Shown: positions 42,470 through 52,800 of the stretch, piece by piece
How the letters are laid out: each line of letters opens with the position of its first letter
How positions within the stretch are numbered: position 1 is the stretch's first letter
The notes under the pieces: model-generated
The model's input: the letters and a program-made list of their open reading frames with translations, nothing else
Told to the model about the DNA's origin: nothing
The model's database searches: none
DNA from: Oceanospirillum linum
Lineage (GTDB): Bacteria > Pseudomonadota > Gammaproteobacteria > Pseudomonadales > Halomonadaceae
Assembly: GCF_900182785.1 (NCBI RefSeq)
Contig: NZ_FXTS01000004.1
Span: 1 to 64,000, forward strand
DNA: 64,000 bases
Direction of reading: 5' to 3'
Made by a program: the position numbers and the translations under genes

Positions 42470-43765
42470 TTAAGCCTGACCTTTGATCTCTTTCAGACCG
42501 TTATAAACAGCCTTATCACCCAGCTCCGCTGCAATTTCCAGCAGACGGTTATACTTAGCGACACGGTCAGAACGGCAGAGAGATCCGGTCTTGATCTGAC
42601 CGGCAGCAGTACCTACTGCCAGATCAGCAATGGTGGTATCTTCTGTTTCGCCGGAGCGATGGGAGATAACAGCAGTAAAGCCTGCGTCTTTCGCCATTTT
42701 GATCGCATCCAGAGTCTCAGAAAGAGAGCCAATCTGATTGAATTTGATCAGGATGGAGTTACCGATACTTTCTTCGATACCGCGGGACAGAATCTTGGTG
42801 TTGGTTACAAACAGGTCATCACCCACCAGCTGAACTTTGTCACCGATCTTACGGGTCAGGTAAGCCCAACCATCCCAGTCAGACTCGTCCAGACCGTCTT
42901 CGATGGAAACAATCGGATAGTTTTCAGTCAGGGCCGCCAGGTAATCACCGAAACCTTCTGCGTCGAACACTTTGCCTTCACCGGACAGGTCGTATTTGCC
43001 ATCTTTGTAGAACTCAGATGCTGCGCAGTCCAGAGCCAGAGTAACGTCCTTGCCCAGCTCGTAACCTGCGTTGCTGATCGCTTCTTTGATCACAACCAGC
43101 GCTTCTTCATTAGAGGCCAGGTTAGGTGCAAAACCACCTTCGTCACCTACTGCAGTGTTCAGACCTTTTGCTTTCAGTACCGCTTTCAGCGCGTGGAAGA
43201 TCTCAGTACCGCAACGCAGTGCTTCGTTGAAAGAGGTGAAGTTAACCGGCTGAACCATGAACTCCTGGATATCAACGTTGTTATCCGCATGCTCACCACC
43301 GTTCAGGATGTTCATCATAGGCACAGGCATAGAGAACTGACCCGCAGTACCATTGATCTCTGCGATGTGTGCGTACAGAGGCATGCCTTTGTCAGCTGCT
43401 GCTGCTTTAGCCGCTGCCAGAGAAACCGCCAGAATAGCGTTAGCGCCCAGAGTGGCTTTGTTTTCAGTGCCATCCAGTTCCAGCATCTTGTTGTCCAGCG
43501 CACGCTGGTCCGCAGCATCCATACCGATCAGTGCGGCACGGATTGTGGTGTTCACACCTTCAATGGCTTTCAGAACACCTTTACCCAGGTAACGGCTCTT
43601 GTCGCCATCACGCAGTTCCAGCGCTTCACGGGAACCGGTAGACGCACCGGAAGGAGCACAAGCGCGGGCGCTTACACCGGATTCCAGAATTACTTCGGCC
43701 TGTACCGTTGGGTTACCACGAGAATCAAGCACTTCAAGCGCTTTGATATCAACGATTGCTGTCAT
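42470..43765 (-). CDS. eno: Enolase
   Basis: Interconverts 2-phosphoglycerate and phosphoenolpyruvate. It starts MTAIVDIKALEVLDSRGNPT at the ATG at 43765 (GGAG about 10 bases upstream); the open frame runs 28 codons further without family match. It contains ACAPSGASTGSREALELRD, the metal ligands in the usual DD and SIEDG segments, and the signature ILIKFNQIGSLSET with SHRSGETED. The product is 431 residues, standard. Flanked by kdsA and ftsB. Confidence 0.98.
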   Translation of the reverse strand: MTAIVDIKALEVLDSRGNPTVQAEVILESGVSARACAPSGASTGSREALELRDGDKSRYLGKGVLKAIEGVNTTIRAALIGMDAADQRALDNKMLELDGTENKATLGANAILAVSLAAAKAAAADKGMPLYAHIAEINGTAGQFSMPVPMMNILNGGEHADNNVDIQEFMVQPVNFTSFNEALRCGTEIFHALKAVLKAKGLNTAVGDEGGFAPNLASNEEALVVIKEAISNAGYELGKDVTLALDCAASEFYKDGKYDLSGEGKVFDAEGFGDYLAALTENYPIVSIEDGLDESDWDGWAYLTRKIGDKVQLVGDDLFVTNTKILSRGIEESIGNSILIKFNQIGSLSETLDAIKMAKDAGFTAVISHRSGETEDTTIADLAVGTAAGQIKTGSLCRSDRVAKYNRLLEIAAELGDKAVYNGLKEIKGQA

Positions 43766-43891
43766 TTGGGTTTTTCTCCAGAAAATGTCATTTCTTAACT
43801 GAAACGATTTAGTTCTATGACTGAAAATGACCAGAGTATCCTTGATCAAAGGGGTCTGTTTAAAAGAACCTGATCAAACAACACACTGTTC

Positions 43892-43932
43892 AAAAAAAAT
43901 AGGCCGGTAAGCTGCCTCTGCAAATCACCGGC
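43892..43932 (-). terminator. Terminator after kdsA
   Basis: On the minus strand GCCGGT (43927-43932) and ACCGGC (43903-43908) pair across an 18-base loop, followed by TATTTTTTTT. The long loop makes it weaker than its neighbours. Confidence 0.65.
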
Positions 43933-43952
43933 GAACACCTTGATACCTGGGA

Positions 43953-44828
43953 TTATCGGATATCCAGTGGGGCAAAGTCTTTAACCAGATCGTCGATGGC
44001 CTTCATCTGAGCCAGGAAAGGCTCCAGTTGCGCCAGCGGCAACGCCGACGGACCATCACACTTGGCGTTTTCAGGGGCCGGGTGTGCTTCCAGGAAAAGC
44101 CCGGCAAGCCCCAGTGCCATTCCTGCACGGCCCAGTTGAGCCACCTGATGACGGCGACCACCTGAAGCAGCTCCCATAGGATCACGGCATTGCAGGGCAT
44201 GGGTCACATCAAAAATCAGTGGCGCGCCTTTGCAGGCTTTCTGCATCACATCAAAGCCCAGCATATCGACGACAAGGTTGTCGTAACCAAAGCTGGAGCC
44301 ACGCTCACAGATCATCACTTTATCGTTACCGCACTCTTCAAACTTCTCCACCATATTGCCCATTTGAGCCGGGCTGGTGAATTGAGGTTTCTTAATATTG
44401 ATCACAGCACCGGTCTGTGCCATAGCCTGAACCAGGTCCGTCTGACGGGCCAGAAACGCTGGCAATTGAATGACATCAGCAACCTCCGCCACCGGCTGAG
44501 CCTGATAGGGCTCATGCAGATCAGTAATCACCGGCACGTTAAACTGCTGCTTTATCTCTGCCAGAATCTCCAGACCTTTTTCCAGTCCAGGACCGCGGTA
44601 AGAATGAATTGAAGAACGGTTGGCTTTATCAAAAGACGCCTTAAAAACATAAGGAATGCCCAGACGCTGCGTCACTTCAACGTAGTGTTCGGCAATCTGC
44701 ATCGCCATATCCCGGGACTCCAGAACATTCATGCCGCCATACAGCACAAAAGGCAGATTGTTTGCACACTGCAGACCGGCGAACTCAATAACCTTATTAC
44801 TGTTCTGTGGTGAATCAGACTGTGACAT
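43953..44828 (-). CDS. kdsA: 3-deoxy-D-manno-octulosonate 8-phosphate synthase
   Basis: Makes KDO-8-phosphate for the inner core of lipopolysaccharide. YGGMNVLESRDMAMQIAE, FKASFDKANRSSIHSYRGPG and VTDLHEPYQAQPVAEVADVIQLPAFL are diagnostic. The length, 291 residues, is normal (about 284). It lies between pyrG and eno with a terminator on each side, so it is probably its own unit here. Confidence 0.97.
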   Translation of the reverse strand: MSQSDSPQNSNKVIEFAGLQCANNLPFVLYGGMNVLESRDMAMQIAEHYVEVTQRLGIPYVFKASFDKANRSSIHSYRGPGLEKGLEILAEIKQQFNVPVITDLHEPYQAQPVAEVADVIQLPAFLARQTDLVQAMAQTGAVINIKKPQFTSPAQMGNMVEKFEECGNDKVMICERGSSFGYDNLVVDMLGFDVMQKACKGAPLIFDVTHALQCRDPMGAASGGRRHQVAQLGRAGMALGLAGLFLEAHPAPENAKCDGPSALPLAQLEPFLAQMKAIDDLVKDFAPLDIR

Positions 44829-44907
44829 GGTGCGCCTCTCTGTCAGATATCGATAAAACGGAGCGTTTCAGTTTGCTCAACCGATCAGGATAGGAGCAGC
44901 TGAAAGA

Positions 44908-44935
44908 CAAAAGCCCTTAATTAAAAGGGCTTTTG
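44908..44935 (-). terminator. Terminator after pyrG
   Basis: Perfect 11-bp arms CAAAAGCCCTT (44908-44918) and AAGGGCTTTTG (44925-44935) with a 6-base loop; the T-run is within the outer stem on each strand. Confidence 0.85.
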
Positions 44936-44948
44936 CATCAGGTCACGA

Positions 44949-46586
44949 TTAGCTGTCCTGTGAGGCAGCTTTTTTGGCAAGACCCGCTTCAACAAAACCG
45001 GTGAACAGCGGGTGGCCGTCACGAGGTGTTGAGGTAAATTCAGGGTGGAACTGGCACGCCACGAACCATGGGTGATCTTTCAGCTCGACCACTTCAACCA
45101 GAGACTCATCAGCGGAGCGGCCAGAGAAGATCAGACCAGCCTTTTCCAGATCACCAACAAACTGGTCGTTAACTTCATAACGGTGACGGTGACGTTCAAA
45201 AATCACATCCTGGCCGTAAACTTCACGGGCCTTGGAGCCTTTCAGCAGCTTACAATCCTGCGCACCCAGGCGCATGGTGCCGCCCAGGTCAGAGCTTTGA
45301 TCGCGCTCTTCAATCTTGCCTTCAGGATTAACCCATTCAGTAATCAGACCAATAACTGGATGGGTTGTATCATGGGTAAACTCTGTAGAGTGTGCATCTG
45401 TCATTCCGGCAACGTTACGGGCATAGTCAATTACCGCAACCTGCATACCCAGGCAGATACCCAGATAAGGAATGTTATTTTCACGGGCAAACTGCGCAGT
45501 TGTAATCTTACCTTCCACACCACGCTCACCGAAGCCACCGGGAACCAAAATCGCATCTTTGTCCTTCAGACGGTCGGTTCCATTGTGCTCAATATCTTCA
45601 GAGTCAATATATTCAATATTCACTTTAGTTCGGGTTTTGATACCCGCGTGATCGATCGCTTCGATCAAAGACTTGTAGGCATCCAGTAACTCCATGTACT
45701 TACCAACCATGGCAATATTGATGCTCTTCAACGGATTCAGCTTGGCATCAGCCACGGCGACCCACTCAGACAGGTCGGCAGGAGGACACTGCAGGCCAAA
45801 GCGCTTAACAACGATCTCATCGAGGTTCTGACCATGCAGCATGCTCGGGATGCGGTAGATGGTGTCCGCATCCTCCAGAGAGATAACCGCTTTCTCATCC
45901 ACGTTAGTAAACATGGAGATCTTGCGGCGCTCATTCGCCTCAATCGCAACTTCTGAACGGCATACCAGAATATCCGGCTGAATACCGATAGAGCGCAGCT
46001 CTTTTACAGAGTGCTGCGTCGGCTTGGTTTTTGTCTCACCGGCGGTCTTGATGTAAGGCACCAGCGTCAGATGCATAAACATTGCGCGGTCAGAACCCAC
46101 TTCAACTTTCAGCTGACGAACCGCTTCCAGGAACGGCTGGGATTCAATATCACCCACAGTGCCACCGATCTCGACCAGTGCAACATCGCAGCCTTCAGCA
46201 CCGGCAATCACACGATCTTTAATCTCATTGGTGATATGAGGAATAACCTGAACGGTCCCCCCCAGATAATCACCACGACGCTCTTTACGCAGTACGTGTT
46301 CATAAACACGACCGGTCGTAAAGTTATTACGCTGAGTCATCTTAGTGCGAATGAAACGCTCGTAGTGACCGAGGTCAAGGTCAGTCTCTGCGCCGTCTTC
46401 CGTCACAAAAACTTCACCGTGCTGGAAAGGGCTCATGGTGCCCGGATCAACGTTAATATACGGATCCAGCTTCAGCATGGTAACTTTCAGACCACGAGCC
46501 TCAAGAATAGCGGCCAGAGATGCGGAGGCAATGCCTTTCCCTAAAGAAGAAACAACACCACCTGTGACGAAGATATATCGCGTCAT
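44949..46586 (-). CDS. pyrG: CTP synthase
   Basis: Makes CTP from UTP, ATP and glutamine. The N-terminal synthase domain begins MTRYIFVTGGVVSSLGKGIA (nucleotide loop). The C-terminal glutaminase has the nucleophile Cys in LGICLGMQ and the His/Glu pair in CQFHPEFTS. The length, 545 residues, is standard. The 269-bp gap before it (46587-46855) holds no gene and presumably the promoter. Confidence 0.98.
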   Translation of the reverse strand: MTRYIFVTGGVVSSLGKGIASASLAAILEARGLKVTMLKLDPYINVDPGTMSPFQHGEVFVTEDGAETDLDLGHYERFIRTKMTQRNNFTTGRVYEHVLRKERRGDYLGGTVQVIPHITNEIKDRVIAGAEGCDVALVEIGGTVGDIESQPFLEAVRQLKVEVGSDRAMFMHLTLVPYIKTAGETKTKPTQHSVKELRSIGIQPDILVCRSEVAIEANERRKISMFTNVDEKAVISLEDADTIYRIPSMLHGQNLDEIVVKRFGLQCPPADLSEWVAVADAKLNPLKSINIAMVGKYMELLDAYKSLIEAIDHAGIKTRTKVNIEYIDSEDIEHNGTDRLKDKDAILVPGGFGERGVEGKITTAQFARENNIPYLGICLGMQVAVIDYARNVAGMTDAHSTEFTHDTTHPVIGLITEWVNPEGKIEERDQSSDLGGTMRLGAQDCKLLKGSKAREVYGQDVIFERHRHRYEVNDQFVGDLEKAGLIFSGRSADESLVEVVELKDHPWFVACQFHPEFTSTPRDGHPLFTGFVEAGLAKKAASQDS

Positions 46587-46855
46587 GGATAACCTGTTTT
46601 ATGCTGCAAATAGAAAGAAGGGGGGTACTCATTCTTGTGCCTGACCCGTGTAAAATTACGCATCATAAGTACAAAAATAGATGGGAGTGCAGGATACCAG
46701 AAGGCCTTGGCTATCACAATTCAGAAGGCGCCAATTCATTAAGAAAAACCAGATCATTGCATAAAATAATATGTGCAGTTTTCAATACACCTGCCAGATA
46801 AGATCAGCAACATCGGTTATATGCCTGAACACCCCCTTGCAGAAGTTCAGAAAGC

Positions 46856-48343
46856 TTATTTGCGGCGGATAACGACCGGGTACGTATCACACTTGTCATC
46901 CGCTTCTAACATACTGATATCCCACCAGAAGATACCCGCCTTGTCCACCTGCGGTGACCAGGCACCAATCAGCTGACGCTCTCCCTCTTGGGTTTCCAGC
47001 CAGAACAGTCTGACCTGATCCCGCAACCAGGCCGGCACCCCGGTTTCCTGCAGAAGCTTCTTCAGTGCTTTACCGCCCCGGCGTGGCAGGCGGAGGGATT
47101 CCCCACCTTTGCGGGACTCTAAAACAACAGAAGACGACAGTGGCAACTGCAGAACCTCTGCATCCTTAACCGATTCACTGCCCGATTCAGATTCAGGGAG
47201 ACAAGCTTCAACATGAAAAGGCTCAATGCGAAAAGCGACAGCCTCTTTTACAAGATCAGCGCCTCCGGCCTCCACAACATCGCGACAAATACTCACCGGC
47301 TCCGTATCATAAAGGGCATGTCCATCATCAGACGCCTCAGTATTGGTCAGCTGAAGCAGGAGCTGATCACGATACCGGCGAAGCGCGTACTGTGGCCGCT
47401 GAAAAAGCGGCTGGGCATCATTCTGCGCCAATACCAGCTCATCCAGAATGATCATAATCTGGCGATAGTCCGGTGACGGGATGCCCGCATTCTGCAACCA
47501 GAAGCGCAGCAGGTTGCGCTGCCGCGCTGGTGACAGCTCAAGCAACGCCGGGCAGGAAAGCGCATTCGCGGAAGCCGCTACGCTTTTCAGGTCGATCTCC
47601 GCCAGATCACGGTTTAGCTGATCGGCATCCGACAGCACCCGGGCGCTTCGCCCGGCCACCTTTGTCGCATTTGGCCACCGGGATTTAAGACGGGGAGTTA
47701 TCTCATGGCGCAGATAATTACGATCAAACTCGACACCCAGGTTTGATTCATCCTCAACCCAGCTCAGTGCGTTCTCTGCGGCATAGGCTTCAAGCTCCGA
47801 ACGCTCAAAGGCTAACAAGGGCCGATAAAGCCTGCCCTGCCCCAGTTCCCGCTCAACCGGCATACCGGATAAGCCCAGCGCACCGGCTCCGCGCATCAGC
47901 CTGAGCAGCAGGGTTTCCAGCTGATCATCGGCGTGGTGCGCCATCAGGATCAGATCACCCTCAACGAGATGATCTTTAAAAACCTGATAACGAGCCTTTC
48001 TGGCTTGCTCTTCAATAGATGAAATGCCGTTTAGCTGAACATGCTCGACCTGACAGTGAACCGACACAGAAAGGCCTTCCTGAACAGAGTGCTTTTCTTG
48101 AACAACGAGCCTTTCCTGATAGCACTGGCACACACTCAGGCAATGCTCGGCCCACTGATCCGCATTAGGGCTTAAGCCGTGATGAACATGGATAACCTTG
48201 AGCGACTTCTGACGAGACGCGCAATACTGCACCGTCAGATCCAGCAGAACAACAGAGTCTAATCCGCCGCTAAGTGCCAGCCAAAGCTGCTTGTGGGGAG
48301 GCAAATTCTGTAGCAGATCGGAAGTGATCACATCAGATTTCAT
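46856..48343 (-). CDS. tilS: tRNA(Ile)-lysidine synthetase
   Basis: Modifies C34 of the tRNA(Ile) CAU anticodon to lysidine. The PP-loop motif SGGLDS is at residues 25-30, followed by HVHHGLSPNADQWAEHC, and HHADDQLETLLLRLMRGAG and YRPLLAF further on. The C-terminal domain (LRLPRRGGKALKKLLQETGVP) is present. At 495 residues it is a little longer than the E. coli enzyme (432), the extra lying in a weakly conserved acidic linker (about 360-410). Placed between accA and pyrG, as in many gammaproteobacteria. Confidence 0.95.
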   Translation of the reverse strand: MKSDVITSDLLQNLPPHKQLWLALSGGLDSVVLLDLTVQYCASRQKSLKVIHVHHGLSPNADQWAEHCLSVCQCYQERLVVQEKHSVQEGLSVSVHCQVEHVQLNGISSIEEQARKARYQVFKDHLVEGDLILMAHHADDQLETLLLRLMRGAGALGLSGMPVERELGQGRLYRPLLAFERSELEAYAAENALSWVEDESNLGVEFDRNYLRHEITPRLKSRWPNATKVAGRSARVLSDADQLNRDLAEIDLKSVAASANALSCPALLELSPARQRNLLRFWLQNAGIPSPDYRQIMIILDELVLAQNDAQPLFQRPQYALRRYRDQLLLQLTNTEASDDGHALYDTEPVSICRDVVEAGGADLVKEAVAFRIEPFHVEACLPESESGSESVKDAEVLQLPLSSSVVLESRKGGESLRLPRRGGKALKKLLQETGVPAWLRDQVRLFWLETQEGERQLIGAWSPQVDKAGIFWWDISMLEADDKCDTYPVVIRRK

Positions 48344-48363
48344 ATCGATACATCATCAGGCAG

Positions 48364-48402
48364 ATAAAAAATAACCCCGATAAGCGATGCTTACCGGGGT
48401 TA
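48364..48402 (-). terminator. Terminator after accA
   Basis: A 14-bp stem with one mismatch, arms 48372-48385 and 48389-48402 (TAACCCCG... and ...CGGGGTTA), with a three-base loop. On the minus strand it is followed by TTTTTTA. Confidence 0.88.
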
Positions 48403-48463
48403 CTGATCAGCACCAGCCGTTAATCACGACTGCGCCGGTTATAACTGATACATTTAGGATAGC

Positions 48464-49435
48464 TTACCAGTTACCAAGTTCGGGGTTACCCGCATAGTAA
48501 GACATCAGACGCTCGTAACGGCGCTCTACCAACTGCTCCCGACTCATGCCATTAAGGCGATCCAGTGTCTCCAGTAACTGCAGTTTCAGATCTGCTGCAA
48601 CTTTCTCGGCATTCCGGTGAGCGCCACCAAGAGGCTCTTCGATCAGGCGATCAACGAGACCCAGATGATGCAGGCGAGGCGCAGTAACACCCATTGATTC
48701 AGCGGCATCATTTGCGCGCTCTGCACTTTTCCACAGAATCGATGCACAACCTTCCGGTGAAATCACTGAGTAGATCGAGTTTTTCAGCATAATCAGTTCA
48801 TCGCAAACACCAATGGCCAGCGCACCACCGGAGCCACCTTCACCGATAACCGTGGAGATGATCGGGGTCTCAAGCCGGGACATAACCGCCAGGTTATAAG
48901 CAATGGCTTCACTCTGACCGCGCTCCTCCGCATCAATGCCCGGGTATGCTCCCGGTGTATCGATAAACGTCAGGATTGGCATTTTAAAACGCTCAGCCAT
49001 CTCCATTAGCCGGCAGGCTTTACGATAACCTTCAGGGCGTGGCATACCAAAATTACGATGCACTTTTTCTTTGACGGAGCGACCTTTCTGATGGCCGATA
49101 ATCATCACAGGCTTGTCATCAAGGCGAGCAATACCACCGACCAGAGCCGCATCATCTGCAAAGTTACGATCACCATGCAGTTCATCGAAGTCGGTAAAAA
49201 TATGATTCACATAGTCCAACGTGTAAGGACGCTGGGGATGACGAGACAATTGAACAACCTGAGCGGGGGTCAGATTAGAGAAGATATCTTCCATCAGTTT
49301 GAGGCTTTTTTCCTGCAAACGACCGATCTCTTCCGAAATGTTCAACTCGTTGTCATTGCCAACCAGACGTAGTTCATCAATTTTTGCTTCCAGCTCTGCA
49401 ATAGGCTGTTCAAAGTCCAGATAGTTGGGGTTCAT
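48464..49435 (-). CDS. accA: Acetyl-CoA carboxylase carboxyltransferase alpha
   Basis: Alpha subunit of the carboxyltransferase that makes malonyl-CoA for fatty-acid synthesis; partners AccD (not in the window). It begins MNPNYLDFEQPIAELEAKID; HPQRPYTLDYV, IGHQKGRSVKEK, TPGAYPGIDAEERGQSEAIA and GEGGSGGALAIGVCD are all typical. The length, 323 residues, is close to the usual 319. It lies downstream of dnaE, as in E. coli, but 440 bp away and with a candidate regulatory repeat in between. Confidence 0.98.
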   Translation of the reverse strand: MNPNYLDFEQPIAELEAKIDELRLVGNDNELNISEEIGRLQEKSLKLMEDIFSNLTPAQVVQLSRHPQRPYTLDYVNHIFTDFDELHGDRNFADDAALVGGIARLDDKPVMIIGHQKGRSVKEKVHRNFGMPRPEGYRKACRLMEMAERFKMPILTFIDTPGAYPGIDAEERGQSEAIAYNLAVMSRLETPIISTVIGEGGSGGALAIGVCDELIMLKNSIYSVISPEGCASILWKSAERANDAAESMGVTAPRLHHLGLVDRLIEEPLGGAHRNAEKVAADLKLQLLETLDRLNGMSREQLVERRYERLMSYYAGNPELGNW

Positions 49436-49875
49436 AGGTCCACGCTATTTAAAATTCTATGCTTACGATTAAAAGCACACAGCCGCCCTCTGAGCGCCTG
49501 TGAATAAGTCTTATCCTGCCCCGGCTGATACCGTTCACCGGTATTACACTTCATCGCTTTACAACCCAGCAAAGCATCGGTATTCGGGTGATTGCACCTT
49601 TAAGTACGCCTGAAGCCAAGGTTAAAAACAGCCAAGTTTAAAAACCGACAATACTCTTATATCTAAAACCGACAATACTACGGCAAAGATCGTCTAAAAA
49701 AAACCTTTGCCAGTGGCTAAAGCGTTTCTGAAAAGTCACGTTCTGTTACTTTAAGTCTGTTTTTCAGCCCTATAATGCTTGCCCCTGAATACCCAATGAC
49801 AATTTTTCTGTTTCAAACAGAGGCACCAGCGCAAAGGCCTGTACCCAAAGGTTTAGAAAGGAAAAAACAAACAGA
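49436..49875. other. Gene-free gap between dnaE and accA
   Basis: 440 bp without a supported gene. It contains the accA promoter region, a 15-bp direct repeat at 49641-49679, a GGCAAAG/CTTTGCC inverted repeat at 49682-49711 whose loop holds an A-run, and a short CTGTTT/AAACAG hairpin near 49820 with no downstream T-run. I could not place the dnaE terminator. Confidence 0.6.
49641..49679. repeat. 15-bp direct repeat, 24-bp period
   Basis: AAAACCGACAATACT occurs at 49641-49655 and again at 49665-49679, an exact match with 9 bases between. It lies about 205-245 bp upstream of the accA start. Two same-face sites for a DNA-binding protein would look like this; no regulator can be named. Confidence 0.6.
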
Positions 49876-52800
49876 TCAATCGCCATAGGAAAGACGGACA
49901 CTTTTCAGGCCAAAGCCATCGTACAGGCTGTAAATCAATTCATCACTGGGCACGACCCGCCATTGATCAGAAAGGCGTACCCGGCCACAAACTTCCGGCT
50001 TGCTATAGGTTATTTCCACAACAACCCCTTCATCGGGGGATGTCACAGTAAAAGGTTTCAGCTTGTTGTGTAACAGATCCAGGTGTTTACGACCGACCTC
50101 TTTCTGCTGCCAGCTTAACTGTAAACTTTCACAATAACGAACGCGGGCAGCCAGCAGGCTGGTTACGCCTTTAGCCCTTACTCTCAGACTACCGGAATAG
50201 TCATCAAAGCTAACATCCCCTTCAATCACTACCAGCTGGTCTTTTTGTAACTCACTGCGATGCGCTTCAAACAGCTCCCCAAACACAGAAACTTCTATCC
50301 GCCCGGATCTGTCATCCAGCGTAATAAAGGCGATGGTATCACCACGCTTACTTTTCATAGTACGAATATCAATAATCAGCCCGGCCAGTTTCTGTGTCTC
50401 ACGGCTGGCCTGCAGATCACTCAGTCTCATGCGGGCAAAGCGGCGCACTTCCGCTTCATATTCATCAAATGGATGGCCGGTCAGATAGATACCTAACGTA
50501 TCTTTTTCACCCTTCAGGCGCCCTTTATCGGTCCACTGTCGTACCTGACGATGCTCTTCATAGGGGTCTGTATCCTGCTCGGCCTCAATTTCACCAAACA
50601 TATCCATCATGCCAATATTGGCATTGACGTTACTCTGCTCCGCCGCTTTAAAAGCATCCTCAAGACTGGCAAACATCACCGCACGGTTCGGGCCTAGTTT
50701 ATCCAACGCGCCACTACGAATCAGAGCCTCAACAGTCCGCTTATTTAATTTCCGGGAGTCGGTTCGGGCACAGAAATCAAACAGGTCAGTAAAAGGCCCG
50801 CCTTCGTTTCGCGCTGCGACGATGGAATCAATCGGGCCTTCACCAACCCCTTTAATGGCCCCCAGGCCATAAACAATTTCATTGTCATCATTAACGGTAA
50901 ATTTAAAATCACCGGCATTTACATCTGGCGGAGTCAGGGGAAGCTTCATGTGGCGACACTCTTCCACCAGCGTCACCACTTTGTCCGTGTTCTGCATCTC
51001 AGTCGAAAGCACCGCAGCCATAAAGGCTTCCGGGTGATGACGCTTCAGGTACGCAGTTTGGTAAGAAACCAGTGCATAAGCAGCAGAGTGCGATTTGTTA
51101 AAACCGTAACCGGCAAACTTTTCCACAAGATCAAAAATATTACCCGCAAGATCCGCATCAATATTGTTGTTCTTACAGCCTTCCAGAAAAATAGAGCGCT
51201 GTTTGGCCATCTCCTCCGGCTTCTTCTTACCCATCGCACGGCGCAACATATCTGCGCCACCTAAGGTATATCCTGCCATCACCTGGGCGATCTGCATCAC
51301 CTGCTCCTGATACAGAATAATGCCGTACGTGGGTTTAAGTACCGGCTCAAGACTGCTCAGCTGGTAATTAGGGTGTGGATAAGAAACTTCCTCTTCACCA
51401 TGTTTACGCTTGATAAAATCATCAACCATGCCGGACTGAAGAGGCCCCGGACGGAACAGAGCTACAAGAGCAACAATATCTTCAAAACAGCTGGGGCGAA
51501 GGCGCTTAATCAGGTCTTTCATACCCCGGGATTCCAGCTGGAATACCGCCGTCGTCTCCCCTTGTTGCAACAGATCAAAGGTAGCTGCATCGTCCAGTGG
51601 AATTTTGGCAATATCAAAGTCGGTGTGGCCTTTGTCCTGCATTACCTTAATAGCCCAGTCGATAATGGTCAGGGTTCGCAGTCCCAGAAAGTCAAACTTC
51701 ACAAGACCTGCAGATTCCACATCATCTTTATCAAACTGTGCCACAAGGCTTGAACCGCCCTCTTCACAGAAGATCGGGGAAAAATCAGTCAGCTTGGTCG
51801 GAGAGATAACCACGCCACCGGCATGTTTTCCGGTACCCCGAACGGTGCCTTCAAGCTTTAGGGCCATCTCCCAAATCTCACCGGCATCCTCATCGTGAGT
51901 TAGAAAATCCCTGAGTGGTTCTTCCTGCTCGTACGCTTTTTCAAGTGTCATGCCCACTTCAAAGGGGATCATTTTAGACAGCTTGTCCGCCAGGCCATAA
52001 GGTTTACCCTGAGCCCGGGCCACATCCCGTACAACCGCTTTCGCAGCCATGGTGCCAAAGGTGGCAATTTGAGATACAGCGTTTCGACCATAGGTGTCTG
52101 CAACATAATCGATGACCCGATCACGACCATCCATACAGAAATCGACATCAAAGTCGGGCATGGAGACACGCTCTGGGTTAAGAAAGCGCTCAAACAGAAG
52201 ATCATATTCCAGAGGGTCAAGATCGGTAATTTTCTGGGCGTAAGCCACCAGCGAACCAGCACCGGAACCACGACCCGGCCCTACGGGTACACCGTTATTT
52301 TTTGACCATTGAATAAAGTCCATTACGATCAGAAAGTAGCCGGGGAATCCCATAGAAATAATGGTATCCAGCTCAAAATCCAGTCGCTCACGGTAGATCT
52401 TTTCTTTCCCGGGGAAGTCTTCAGCCGTGGTATCAAACAGCTGTTCCAGCCGTTCAGTCAGGCCTTCATGGGAAATTTTCCGAAAAAAATCATCCATGGT
52501 CATACCTTCAGGGATGGGATAATCCGGCAGAAAGTATTTACCCAGCTGTACATCAATCGTACAACGTTTCGCAATTTCGACACTATTCTGCAGTGCTTCA
52601 GGTATATCACTGAACAGCTCAGCCATCTCTTCCTGTGACTTCAGGTACTGCTCTTCTGAATAGCTTTTATTACGATGGGGGTCATCCAGCGCCCGGCCTT
52701 CACCGATACACACTCGGGTCTCATGTGCCCAGAAATCTTCCCGTTCAAGAAAGCGCACATCATTCGTCGCCACAACAGGGCACCGGCATTCATCTGCCAG

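Noticed and set aside
42659..43798. 379-codon open frame antisense to eno
   Set aside because: Lies wholly opposite enolase; composition is a mirror of eno codons (Cys/His/Gln-rich, no domain), and there is no ribosome site. A shadow of a highly biased gene.
45045..45689. 214-codon frame opposite pyrG
   Set aside because: Fully antisense to an intact, essential gene; no recognisable domain.
49682..49711. GGCAAAG/CTTTGCC inverted repeat as the dnaE terminator
   Set aside because: The A/T-run lies in the loop, not after the stem, and it is about 165 bp beyond the dnaE stop; no support as an intrinsic terminator.
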